Numbered from the stretch's first letter, positions 1 through 6,772 are shown. The stretch is 33,542 bases of DNA from CAXCDZ01 sp963981525 (GCA_963981525.1 CAXCDZ010000003.1:1-33542), one strand, 5' to 3'. Notes: generated by a model from the letters alone, not told the origin. Translations and numbers: made by a program.

Positions 1-36
1 GAGGCCTACTTAAGTGAGCGCGAATCCGAAGTATAA
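1..36 (+). CDS. C-terminal tail of a probable antitoxin (partial)
   Basis: Frame 1 is open from the window edge and ends at the TAA at 34-36, giving the tail EAYLSERESEV. It overlaps the GTG start of the MazF-like toxin by 23 bases, the usual antitoxin-then-toxin order with translational coupling. The acidic, helical 'EAYLSERE' ending resembles tails of small antitoxins, but only 11 residues are visible, so the family cannot be told. The antitoxin call rests mainly on context. Confidence 0.5.
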   Translation, partial: EAYLSERESEV

Positions 37-358
37 ACAAGGCGATATATATCTCGTCAAATTCCACCCTTCATTGGGAAAAGAACTTCGCAAATATAGA
101 CCTGCCGTTGTTGTTTTTGACTCAGTAAATAATGGTTTCGTTACTATTGCTCCACTAACTTCCAATCTCAATATCAAACATTCTGATCACGAGTTTGTTA
201 TTAATTCTTCTAAGAATAATGGACTCAAACAATCATCTCTCGTCTTAGCCTGGTATCTACGCACTATAGATGATCAGGCTATGCAAAAACTCTTAGGTCG
301 ACTAAGTAAGTCAAATCTCACCAAACTCAAAAAGTCTCTCACCAAACTCTTCTCATAA
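14..358 (+). CDS. MazF/PemK-like type II toxin (endoribonuclease)
   Basis: A 114-residue protein whose N-terminus follows the MazF/PemK/CcdB-fold pattern: GDIYLVKFHPSLGKE, then KYRPAVVV, then a strand ending in APLTSN. In this family the G-D-hydrophobic strand and the R-P-A-V/L-V-V strand form the SH3-like barrel that binds and cuts mRNA. Length matches family norms of 105-120 residues. The start is a GTG inside the end of the upstream antitoxin reading frame; no later in-frame start precedes the conserved GDIY strand. The 3' end overlaps the convergent yraN by six bases. Target sequence specificity cannot be read from the sequence. Confidence 0.8.
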   Translation: MSANPKYKQGDIYLVKFHPSLGKELRKYRPAVVVFDSVNNGFVTIAPLTSNLNIKHSDHEFVINSSKNNGLKQSSLVLAWYLRTIDDQAMQKLLGRLSKSNLTKLKKSLTKLFS

Positions 359-730
359 CTGTACATTCTCCCAGTGCTTAATCTTACTCACCTCTCCCAT
401 AATATCCAACCACACCCCCACCACGTCAATCCGACACAATCCGTCCCAGCTGAACTCCTCACACCACAGATACCCCATATTCTCCACTCGCTTAAGCTTA
501 CGAGAATCAATCATCTCCCACGGCTCACCATATGAGTCATCCGCCTTCGTCTTAACCTCCACAAACATCACATAATCTTCATCCCTCACTTTTTTCTTTA
601 CAATTATATCGATTTCTCCCCATTTATTCCGATAATTCTTGGCTATAATCTCATATCCCTTCTGCCCCAACATCTCCCCCGCCGCTCGCTCTCCCCTCTC
701 CCCCGTCTTTCTATTATTTCTTTTCACCAT
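353..730 (-). CDS. yraN: YraN/UPF0102 family putative endonuclease
   Basis: 125 residues with the UPF0102 layout: an N-terminal TGERGERAAGEML helix, then YEIIAKNYRNKWGEIDIIV and MFVEVKTK. The E-D...E-V-K residues form the PD-(D/E)XK nuclease core expected of this Holliday-junction-resolvase-like family. Its start overlaps the stop of yifB by seven bases and is preceded by GAGG, so it is the last gene of a dprA-yifB-yraN operon. That gene order is widespread in bacteria. The biochemical role of YraN is poorly defined in general. Confidence 0.88.
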   Translation of the reverse strand: MVKRNNRKTGERGERAAGEMLGQKGYEIIAKNYRNKWGEIDIIVKKKVRDEDYVMFVEVKTKADDSYGEPWEMIDSRKLKRVENMGYLWCEEFSWDGLCRIDVVGVWLDIMGEVSKIKHWENVQL

Positions 731-2295
731 ACATCCTCCCGATACTGCACCGCCTCCGCCACGTGTTCTAGCCCAATCTCATCTACTCCCGCAAGGTCAG
801 CAATCGTCCTGGCTACTTTGATCACCTTGTAATAGGCTCGTGCCGAAAGATTGTACTTGGTGTTTGCAGTTGTGAGAAACTCGCGCACGTCACTACTCAA
901 CTTACAATATTTCTTAACTAATCTATTTCCCATCTGCGAGTTAGAGTAGATTCCATTATGCTCCGCGAATCTCGCCTCCTGCATTTTCCGCGCTTTCTCC
1001 ACTCTCTCCCTTATCATTTTCGAACTCTCTCGACTTTCCACTTTATCCTGTTTACTATTATCCTGAGAAGTCAGTTTGTTCACCTCAACTGGATCCACCC
1101 AGACATGTAGATCAATGCGGTCCAATATCGGCCCACTAATCCTCTTACGATACTTCTCAATTGCCCGCTCTCCGCACCTACACTCCTTGTACGGATGGTT
1201 AAGAAATCCACATGGACACGGATTGGCCGAGGCTAATAGTAAGAATGAGGCCGGATACTCTGCCTTCCCCGCGACTCGCGTAATCTGCACTACCCCATCC
1301 TCCATCGGCTGACGCAAAACCTCCAGAGTCGACCTAGGAAACTCAGGGAGCTCATCCAAAAATAGCACTCCCAAATGAGCCAGCGAGATCTCCCCCGGCA
1401 TCGGATTACTCCCTCCCCCGATTAGCCCCGCCCGGCTCGTCGTATGATGAGGAGAACGAAACGGCCGCCTTCTCACGAGAGCCTGCCCTGCCGGCATCAT
1501 CCCTGATACTGAATAGATCTTAGTTACCTCCAACGCCTCCTCAGGTAACAATGGTGGGAGTATAGATGGGAATGCCTTAGCTATCATCGTCTTACCTGCT
1601 CCCGGTGGCCCCACCAAGATCAGGTTATGCCCACCCGCTGCCGAGATCTCCGCCGCCCTTTTGGCTAGCTCCTGCCCAATCACCTCGCGCATATCCACCA
1701 CCGGCTCTACCTCGCGAGTTACATCAGTGATCGGAATCGTCGAGAGCGGTTTCATTAATTTATTATTCGCCAAACCTACCTGCACAGACAGGTGATCTCC
1801 CAGCTGACCCAATGTTCGGACCGCATAAACTGACACCCCCTCAATCACCGCAGCCTCACTCGACGACTCCACGGGTACAAAAATCTCCTTGATCCCATTA
1901 TCCTTTGCGAGCATCCCCACGAGTAACACTCCTCGACTATGCTTGACCGCACCTGAGAGCCCGAGCTCACCATAGTAATAACCTTCTATTTCCTTTTTCT
2001 CTACTCCTATTACCTCGCTTGCCAACAGGATTCCTACCGCGATTGGTAAGTCATAGTTACTCCCCACCTTGCGCACTCCTGCTGGAGCCAGGTTAACTGT
2101 AATTCGCTTGTCTGGGAACTTATATCCTGAGTTCTCAATTGCTTTTTTAACTCGGGCGCGCGACTCTCCCACTGCCTTGTCAGGCAACCCCACAATCTCA
2201 AAAGCCGGAAATCCTTTACTTGCAACATCCACCTCCACCAACACTTCTTGTGACTCCAAGCCAACGGTAGCCACCGACTTAACTCTTGCTAACAA
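724..2295 (-). CDS. comM: YifB/ComM-like Mg-chelatase-family AAA+ ATPase
   Basis: 523 residues, full length for the YifB/ComM family. Residues 1-195 are the ChlI-like N-terminal domain (VGLPDKAVGESRARVK). The AAA+ domain has Walker A GPPGAGKT at about 229-236, Walker B LFLDE at about 311-315, and a Cys cluster CPCG...CRCG at about 360-375. The C-terminal Mg-chelatase domain ends in the ARAYYKVIKVARTIADL pattern. ComM is a hexameric helicase that drives branch migration during natural transformation. The start is TTG, preceded by the strong purine-rich site GAGGAGAGGGGG. It lies between dprA and yraN, consistent with a recombination and DNA-uptake role. Confidence 0.93.
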   Translation of the reverse strand: MLARVKSVATVGLESQEVLVEVDVASKGFPAFEIVGLPDKAVGESRARVKKAIENSGYKFPDKRITVNLAPAGVRKVGSNYDLPIAVGILLASEVIGVEKKEIEGYYYGELGLSGAVKHSRGVLLVGMLAKDNGIKEIFVPVESSSEAAVIEGVSVYAVRTLGQLGDHLSVQVGLANNKLMKPLSTIPITDVTREVEPVVDMREVIGQELAKRAAEISAAGGHNLILVGPPGAGKTMIAKAFPSILPPLLPEEALEVTKIYSVSGMMPAGQALVRRRPFRSPHHTTSRAGLIGGGSNPMPGEISLAHLGVLFLDELPEFPRSTLEVLRQPMEDGVVQITRVAGKAEYPASFLLLASANPCPCGFLNHPYKECRCGERAIEKYRKRISGPILDRIDLHVWVDPVEVNKLTSQDNSKQDKVESRESSKMIRERVEKARKMQEARFAEHNGIYSNSQMGNRLVKKYCKLSSDVREFLTTANTKYNLSARAYYKVIKVARTIADLAGVDEIGLEHVAEAVQYREDVW

Positions 2296-2343
2296 TTTCC
2301 CCCTCTCCTCAACCCTATATACTATGTACTATACCCTATCTCC

Positions 2344-3216
2344 CTACGAGATCCGCCACACTCCTCGCTCCTCCTCCACTAATCCCCTCATCTCTAACTG
2401 AGAGAGAGTTGCCATTACCTCACCCATTGGTTTTTTTACCACGCGAACTAGCTCATTTCGCGAACTAGGTCCTGATATTTTTAGACTCGCCCACAACTCA
2501 TGCTCTTGATCACTCATTTTTGCCTTGTCACGCATTACCTTCCCTTCACTCCCAAACGACTTGCCAGTAATCTCCCGCAACTTAGTTCTCGTGAGTGCCT
2601 CCGCCGTCCCATCAGCTACCAGCGTATTCGTCCCTACACTAGTTAGTGAGAACACCGATCCAGGCACCGCCAAAATTCTCCTTTTCATCCGCACTGCCCA
2701 ACTCGCAGTGTTCAGTGATCCCGACTTCTCTCCCGCCTCGATTATTACCACCATCTCACTTATTCCCACCACAATCCGATTACGTTGCGGAAATGTCCAG
2801 ACCTTAGGTGCAGTCTCTCCCTCATATTCCGAGAGTACAACTCCTCCGTTTTTCACAATCTCATCTGCCAGCTTTCGCGCCCCTTCCTCACTCCGATGTG
2901 TAATTCCGTACCCCAACACTCCCACAACTCTCCCTCCACACTCCAGCGTTACTCTGTGCGCTTCCTGGTCTACTCCGTACATCAGTCCCGACACGATCCC
3001 ATATCCAGCTGCAACTAACTGAGGCACCACTTCCGAGATTACTTGCTTCCCGTACCGACTCATCTTACGAGGTCCCACTACCGCAATCAACTTATCCCAG
3101 TTCTGAGCATCATAATCTCCTCGATACCACAACCCCTCTATTATCGGATCAACTGTCAATAATCGTGACAAAAACTTTTCACTATCTCTTTCGATATATC
3201 CAACATTATCCTGCAC
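2344..3216 (-). CDS. dprA: DprA/Smf DNA-processing protein
   Basis: The Rossmann-fold core is clear: LIAVVGPRKMSRYG, SGLMYGVDQEAH (the family's SGxAxGID..AH), FPQRNRIVVGIS, EAGEKSGSLNTASWA and VPGS. It ends in a winged-helix domain (SRNELVRVVKKPMGEVMATLSQLEMRGLV). DprA loads RecA on incoming single-stranded DNA. The N-terminal SAM-like domain is essentially absent; the protein starts just before the FLSRLL...GLWYRGDY segment. An ATG at 3327 would lengthen it by 37 residues. I prefer GTG 3216 because a good promoter (TTGTCA, 17 bases, CATACT) ends six bases before it and the longer frame would overlap the divergent gene. Confidence 0.92.
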   Translation of the reverse strand: MQDNVGYIERDSEKFLSRLLTVDPIIEGLWYRGDYDAQNWDKLIAVVGPRKMSRYGKQVISEVVPQLVAAGYGIVSGLMYGVDQEAHRVTLECGGRVVGVLGYGITHRSEEGARKLADEIVKNGGVVLSEYEGETAPKVWTFPQRNRIVVGISEMVVIIEAGEKSGSLNTASWAVRMKRRILAVPGSVFSLTSVGTNTLVADGTAEALTRTKLREITGKSFGSEGKVMRDKAKMSDQEHELWASLKISGPSSRNELVRVVKKPMGEVMATLSQLEMRGLVEEERGVWRIS

Positions 3217-3251
3217 ATAATTAGTATGACAATATTCATTGCTCTTGACAA
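3214..3251 (-). promoter_or_regulatory. dprA promoter, apparently leaderless
   Basis: On the minus strand there is a -35 box TTGTCA (3246-3251), a 17-base spacer and a -10 box CATACT (3223-3228) preceded by TGT (extended -10). The GTG start codon follows after six bases (AATTAT), so transcription would begin at or next to the start codon. A run of CT dinucleotides (3252-3267) lies just upstream. Confidence 0.6.
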
Positions 3252-3284
3252 CTCTCTCTCTCTCTCTGCGAAAATCCTTATAGG

Positions 3285-3794
3285 ATGTTAAAAGAACAAA
3301 GATTAAACTCTCCCGAATCATATTCACTGTGGTATGGTGATTTTATTAATCACCTACCAAGCATAAGTAACAGAGCTAAGCTGGCTTCACACATTCAAAA
3401 CACTGAGATTCCTTATTCCAAAACTACTAATTTACGCTTTTCCGAACCACAATCAATTATCCAAATTTTACAACAAGGATTTGTTCCTTCACCTGGCGAA
3501 TATGACATTGGATCCTCTGGTAATACCACCAATCATATAATAGATACTTGGGCATATGGTGGTAAAAGTTCTCAAGAAAAAACATCAGACCAATACTACA
3601 ACAAACTATTTGGATCAAATAATTGGATTGCAGTCAAACTAGATCAAACCAACCATTCTTCAAACTCTCCCATGACAGAACCTCTACTACGTATGCCGTT
3701 TATCAAAAAGGAAATAGTACAACAACTATACGGAGATTTAGTTAATCAAAAATATTCTCGATATTCAGGTATTACAAGTAAAATCCTTCCATAA
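3285..3794 (+). CDS. hypothetical protein
   Basis: A 169-residue open frame with no family I recognise. It is polar and Asn/Ser/Tyr rich, with no membrane segment and no Cys pattern. A central stretch (GFVPSPGEYDIGSSGNTTNH) is glycine/serine rich. It is divergent from dprA and convergent with the HTH gene at 3858. The frame is long for this AT-rich strand and no competing gene overlaps it if dprA starts at 3216, so it is probably real. The start is uncertain: ATAGG directly before ATG 3285 is too close for a normal ribosome site, and no clear -10 box is placed to serve it. Confidence 0.5.
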   Translation: MLKEQRLNSPESYSLWYGDFINHLPSISNRAKLASHIQNTEIPYSKTTNLRFSEPQSIIQILQQGFVPSPGEYDIGSSGNTTNHIIDTWAYGGKSSQEKTSDQYYNKLFGSNNWIAVKLDQTNHSSNSPMTEPLLRMPFIKKEIVQQLYGDLVNQKYSRYSGITSKILP

Positions 3795-3820
3795 ACACTC
3801 AACTTGTATTACCCGCCACC

Positions 3821-3834
3821 ATGTTTCGAAACAT
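3821..3834. repeat. 14-bp perfect palindrome between convergent genes
   Basis: ATGTTTCGAAACAT reads identically on both strands. It lies in the 63-base gap between the convergent genes ending at 3794 and 3858. It has no adjacent T-run on either side, so it is a poor terminator; a protein-binding or cleavage site is possible but unsupported. Confidence 0.5.
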
Positions 3835-3857
3835 AGTAACAATAACCCCCTACTTGC

Positions 3858-4538
3858 TCACAACACCTCCCTCTTCATTCCATCAATCATTCCATGAACC
3901 TTGCGCAAAAAATCTGCACTCCGCCTAACTCGTATTCTAAGCACTCCATAATATTCCCCTGGGTTCTCATATACTTTCTTCCACTTCACCTTCTGATAAA
4001 AAGGTTTGCGAAACTCACCCTCATCAACATCAAGTAATTTCGCCCAATACTGCACAATCTCTTTTATTCTATATTCATGTGACTCATTCACAGTCACTCG
4101 AAAAATCAAATCATCTTTTGAATATCCAAAACACTCAACTAACCATTTCACTACCATCAACACCATCTCTGGATCAGAACTACCAAGTCCAGCTTGATTA
4201 TCTTTCTTATATCCCTCTGCCCAATACAAAGCAATTCCCACCAGCAATAACTCTCTTTTATTCATTTCTCCTACAAGCTTCTCACCTTCTAAGTTTAATG
4301 TCCTCGTCTTATCAATGCGAATTTGCTGTTGCTTAAGTACATTCTCCAATCGTTTTCCATAATATGGATCTCGTCCCTGTTTTTCAAGCTGCTTTATTTG
4401 TTCCTGAGTCAACTTCACGTCTCGACACCACAAACTCACAGATCCTGGAGAAACAGACAATTCGTGAGCAATCCACTTAATACTTTTCCCACTCTTTCTA
4501 AATATTCTCGCCTTGATCTTTTCTTTTGATTTAGCCAT
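3858..4538 (-). CDS. HTH plus LAGLIDADG-like protein (orphan homing-endonuclease candidate)
   Basis: 226 residues. The N-terminal 60 residues form a helix-turn-helix (SIKWIAHELSVSPGSVSLWCRD). At about 95-112 comes RELLLVGIALYWAEGYK, which fits a single LAGLIDADG helix (G-x-x-x-hydrophobic...G/A-E-G) with Glu as the possible metal ligand, followed by alternating strand/helix segments and a basic C-terminus. The gene at 15412 is a clear paralog with the same order (LYLVGLALYWGEGGK). A single motif would imply a homodimer. It is divergent from the intron-containing tRNA-fMet gene and shares its -35 hexamer. The endonuclease role is inference; a plain DNA-binding regulator is the main alternative. 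Confidence 0.55.
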   Translation of the reverse strand: MAKSKEKIKARIFRKSGKSIKWIAHELSVSPGSVSLWCRDVKLTQEQIKQLEKQGRDPYYGKRLENVLKQQQIRIDKTRTLNLEGEKLVGEMNKRELLLVGIALYWAEGYKKDNQAGLGSSDPEMVLMVVKWLVECFGYSKDDLIFRVTVNESHEYRIKEIVQYWAKLLDVDEGEFRKPFYQKVKWKKVYENPGEYYGVLRIRVRRSADFLRKVHGMIDGMKREVL

Positions 4539-4555
4539 ACACAGTTCTTAGTGTC

Positions 4556-4606
4556 ATTATAGCAAGGTACAATTATTTTGCAATATTCCCGTTCTCAAGT
4601 TACAAT
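4556..4606. promoter_or_regulatory. divergent promoters sharing one palindromic -35 box
   Basis: TTGCAA at 4578-4583 is its own reverse complement. Rightward it has a 17-base spacer to TACAAT (4601-4606), reading into the tRNA-fMet gene with a leader of about 48 bases. Leftward it has a 16-base spacer to TATAAT (4556-4561 on the minus strand), reading into the HTH/LAGLIDADG-like gene whose ATG is 17 bases further on. Both are good sigma-70-type promoters, and they could not be occupied at the same time. Confidence 0.7.
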
Positions 4607-4660
4607 ACACGAGTACATTCAAAAAACCTGTCTCGTCGTAATAATCGATGAAGACGGACG

Positions 4661-4936
4661 CGCGGGATAGTGTACGGTGCACGTGAGGCTCAAAATGGGC
4701 CCCTACCCGAGTAATTAGGTAGAGAGAATTTGGCTATATCGGTGAATGCCTATTGCTAGACAATAGGTTAACCCCGAGGGAAGGCTCCCGATTTATCGAG
4801 AGAACCCGTAGAGACTACACGCCAGACTCCCCACTTTCTTCACAGAAAAGGGAGATGATATAGTCCGACACTCCAGGTAACCGGAGAATACAGATCGCAT
4901 AATCTCACAGGCTAGGTTCAACTCCTAGTCCCGCAA
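4661..4936 (+). tRNA. tRNA-fMet(CAU), initiator, split by a group I intron
   Basis: Exons 4661-4690 and 4898-4936 join to a 69-base initiator tRNA. The acceptor stem is CGCGGGA with TCCCGCA, leaving a C1-A72 mismatch, the hallmark of bacterial initiators; the discriminator is A73 and no CCA is encoded. The D stem is GTGT/GCAC with a short loop, the anticodon stem TGAGG/TCTCA, the spliced loop CTCATAA, and the T arm CTAGG-TTCAACT-CCTAG. The intron lies after U33, directly before the anticodon. Oddities: the anticodon stem has one G-C pair and one G-U where initiators usually have three G-C pairs, and the 11-24 pair is T-A. A strong terminator follows. Confidence 0.85.
4691..4897 (+). ncRNA. 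group I self-splicing intron in tRNA-fMet
   Basis: A 207-base intron without an ORF. The 5' exon ends in U33 and the intron ends in G, as group I splicing requires. P1 forms between exon GGCU and the internal guide GGCC, with a U-G pair at the splice site. P2 is CTACC...GGTAG (about 4702-4722). The P7/P3 core is AGAGACTACACGCC (4809-4822) with GATATAGTCC (4856-4865), pairing GACTA with TAGTC. P8 is CTCCC...GGGAG between them, and P9 is CTCC-AGGTAACC-GGAG at about 4871-4886. The core is complete, so self-splicing is plausible. The exact 5' site was placed by the U-G rule and the anticodon loop. Confidence 0.85.
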
Positions 4937-4943
4937 CAAACAT

Positions 4944-4972
4944 AAAAGCCACTCGTAAGAGTGGCTTTTTTT
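4944..4972 (+). terminator. intrinsic terminator of tRNA-fMet
   Basis: An 11-bp perfect stem AAAAGCCACTC/GAGTGGCTTTT with a GTAA tetraloop, followed by a T-run to 4972. It begins seven bases after the tRNA 3' end. Confidence 0.93.
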
Positions 4973-4980
4973 ATCTCGTG

Positions 4981-5052
4981 TAGCAGGGGAGAGAATTGAA
5001 CTCTCGACCTAAAGTTTATGATTCTTTTGCTCTACCACTGAGCTACCCTGCC
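4981..5052 (-). tRNA. tRNA-Met(CAU), elongator
   Basis: A 72-base cloverleaf: acceptor GGCAGGG/CCCTGCT (a G-U pair at 1-72), TA, D stem GCTC/GAGC, anticodon loop ATCATAA, T arm GAGAG-TTCAATT-CTCTC, discriminator A73, no encoded CCA. The anticodon stem AAAGA/ACTTT has an A-A mismatch next to the loop. CAU could also be a lysidine-type Ile tRNA, but a separate tRNA-Ile(UAU) is present at 15312 and the body resembles elongator Met tRNAs. A TATGAT hexamer lies about a dozen bases upstream. Confidence 0.85.
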
Positions 5053-5114
5053 TTGATTATCATAGCTTTCGCAACGACAACTCGTATATTCTAACATCTA
5101 AAAAGAATATTTCC

Positions 5115-6095
5115 CTACAACACTAATAACCCAGCAAGTCCAAGCACCAAGAATAACAATCCCACCGAGATCGTCCCCATCGTAACCTCAAACACTCCTG
5201 CCTCAGGTAACGTCTCTCCCTCTGGTTGAGTTACCCTTGGAGATGGTGTTGGAGTTGTAGTTGTAGTCGAACTACTCGCCGTTGGAGTGGGGGTTGGTGT
5301 AGCAGTTGCGCTTGCACCCGGACTCGCGCTCGGTGTAGGAGTTGGTGAGCTCACCACGCTTGATGGCGTATATGACCAGATCACAACATAATCATTAAAG
5401 TCCGCGTTCGACGGGTCACCAGACCCTCCCCAGTCTCCCCAACACTGGATCGAAACTAGAGGTTCTCCCTCTGCCTCCTCTGTAGCCCAGTTAATATATG
5501 AGGTAATATCTGGATGAACTTGACTCCCATCTCCTCCACATGTGTTATCAGCTTTCGGCGGGATCCATCCATATCCTGGCTTATCATAATCTCCTCCATC
5601 AAACGCTCCAATCGTTACTTTCTCCGCTCCAGGTAATACAAATCCAGTATCCAAGTATGACATTGAGGTGCTCGATCCGTTCCCGACGATCTGCACTCCC
5701 ACTCCCCCACTCGCACTCTCCATGTCCAAAAGAACACTAGAGCTACCAGAATAATTACTAAAATAGACTCTCACCTCTCCTGCCTTTGGATAAGAGATCT
5801 CATTCCCACTCGGAGTTACTTGACTCACACTAATTGGCGCAATCGAAGGGGATGGGATCGCTACAGGTGACGGTAACGCAGCCACCGTTGGTCTAGGCGT
5901 AGTAGAGGGCTTAGGTGCGGGTGCAATCGATTGCTGGTATACCACCACTCCCAAACCAACTCCAACCACCACACAAGCCAGGACTATCATCCATAGCTTT
6001 GATCCCTTTTTCTGCTTCTTGATCTTGGGAATAGCCTTGCTCTCGGCACTCTCACCTATTGATGGAGGTGGTATTAACGGTTCATTGTTCACCAT
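5115..6095 (-). CDS. membrane-anchored surface protein with LPxxG-type C-terminus
   Basis: 326 residues from the preferred start. A cytoplasmic basic segment (KIKKQKKGSK) is followed by one membrane span (LWMIVLACVVVGVGLGVVVY), a Pro/Ser/Thr linker, a central globular domain with many Gly and Asp (GGDGSQVHPDITSY...DFNDYVVIWSYTP), a second Thr/Pro-rich linker, then LPEAG and a terminal hydrophobic helix. That tail looks like a sortase-type sorting signal, but the usual basic residues after the helix are missing. I chose ATG 6095 because AGGAAGGG lies ten bases upstream; an ATG at 6146 would add 17 residues. Function beyond a cell-surface or secreted role is unknown. Confidence 0.75.
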   Translation of the reverse strand: MVNNEPLIPPPSIGESAESKAIPKIKKQKKGSKLWMIVLACVVVGVGLGVVVYQQSIAPAPKPSTTPRPTVAALPSPVAIPSPSIAPISVSQVTPSGNEISYPKAGEVRVYFSNYSGSSSVLLDMESASGGVGVQIVGNGSSTSMSYLDTGFVLPGAEKVTIGAFDGGDYDKPGYGWIPPKADNTCGGDGSQVHPDITSYINWATEEAEGEPLVSIQCWGDWGGSGDPSNADFNDYVVIWSYTPSSVVSSPTPTPSASPGASATATPTPTPTASSSTTTTTPTPSPRVTQPEGETLPEAGVFEVTMGTISVGLLFLVLGLAGLLVL

Positions 6096-6269
6096 ATCAG
6101 AATATCCCTTCCTATCCATCATGCCAAATCTTATCGTCGAGGTCAATCAGCAATATCAAGCACAATATCAAATGCTCACACTTCCCAGAAAAATACTCAT
6201 CTCCCTCTAAAAAATATTCCTAATTACTTTGATAGAATATGCTAATTATTAATAATCAAAAAGGACAAT

Positions 6270-6404
6270 ATGAAATGCTCAATATGTGGTGCAAATGCTT
6301 GTTACATGGTTGCTGTAGATAGTAGATTGAGTAGGATTTTCAAACAAGTAGTTGATAAATATGCAGCAAGATGCAAAGAATGCACCGACAAGACAGAAAA
6401 GTAA
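6270..6404 (+). CDS. 44-residue putative zinc-binding protein
   Basis: A short ORF starting MKCSICGANACYMV and ending RCKECTDKTEK. Two CxxC pairs (CSIC and CKEC, 35 residues apart at residues 3-6 and 35-38) suggest one zinc site. It is preceded by AAAAAGGACAAT, a good ribosome site seven bases from the ATG. It stops ten bases before the convergent tRNA-Asn. Function unknown; the size resembles small zinc-ribbon adaptor or ribosome-associated proteins, but that is not evidence. Confidence 0.6.
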   Translation: MKCSICGANACYMVAVDSRLSRIFKQVVDKYAARCKECTDKTEK

Positions 6405-6413
6405 AAGTGCTAG

Positions 6414-6697
6414 CTCCCCCGGCTGGACTCGAACCAGCGACCTTGAAGTTACATGTAACCCACTTGTTACCAAATGGCATGGACTATCTCATCACCATAG
6501 CAAACACGTTAGGTGGTGGGCGCTCGAGGGTGTAATCACCTAGTCTCTGCACCTGCCTACATCTTAGATGAGGATTGGCTCAGGATTGCCCTACATATGC
6601 AGGGGTTCCCTGATTTCACCCACTTTTCACTCAAATGTTTCCATCTGAGGCTGCAAACTTTCACAGCTTCCTGCTCTACCGACTGAGCTACAGGGGA
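6414..6697 (-). tRNA. tRNA-Asn(GUU), split by a group I intron
   Basis: Exons 6663-6697 and 6414-6451 join into a 73-base tRNA: acceptor TCCCCTG/CGGGGGA, TA, D arm GCTC-AGTCGGTA-GAGC, anticodon stem GGAAG/CTTCA, loop CTGTTAA, variable AGGTC, T arm GCTGG-TTCGAGT-CCAGC, discriminator G73. Anticodon GTT with a G73 and a TCC start fits bacterial tRNA-Asn. The intron interrupts the anticodon between U35 and U36. No CCA is encoded. The 27-43 pair is a G-A mismatch. The upstream TGATATAAT (-10 at 6730-6735, minus strand) is a probable promoter and overlaps the -10 box of the divergent gene. Confidence 0.88.
6452..6662 (-). ncRNA. group I intron (IC3-like) in tRNA-Asn
   Basis: A 211-base ORF-less intron. 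P1 pairs exon GCUGU with guide GCAGC, giving a U-G pair at the 5' splice site; the intron ends in G. P2 is CTCAGATG-GAAA-CATTTGAG with a GNRA loop. The P5-P6 region contains GGGCAATCCTGAGCCAA, the conserved P6 sequence of cyanobacterial and plastid trnL(UAA) introns, and the P7 region reads AGGTGCAGAGACTA, again trnL-intron-like, paired with GAGATAGTCC. P9-type pairing is present before the 3' end. The core is complete. Assignment to subgroup IC3 follows from these signatures. Confidence 0.9.
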
Positions 6698-6707
6698 ATG
6701 TATTGAA

Positions 6708-6736
6708 TTGTTAAATCTGATACACTGGAATTATAT
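6708..6736 (+). promoter_or_regulatory. promoter of the DUF5652-like gene
   Basis: TTGTTA (6708-6713), a 17-base spacer and TTATAT (6731-6736). The -10 box overlaps the opposite-strand -10 box of tRNA-Asn. The ribosome site GAGGAGAAAGG lies downstream, before the ATG at 6773. Confidence 0.5.
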
Positions 6737-6772
6737 CACGCAAATCCTCAAACCCTGAGGAGAAAGGTCTAC

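Noticed and set aside
2525..3022. Long plus-strand frame opposite dprA
   Set aside because: It is antisense to conserved dprA motifs and is Ser/Thr/Pro rich, as expected for a shadow frame.
3252..3267. CT dinucleotide run as a regulatory microsatellite
   Set aside because: It lies just upstream of the dprA promoter, but eight short units with no clear effect on either gene are not enough to claim function.
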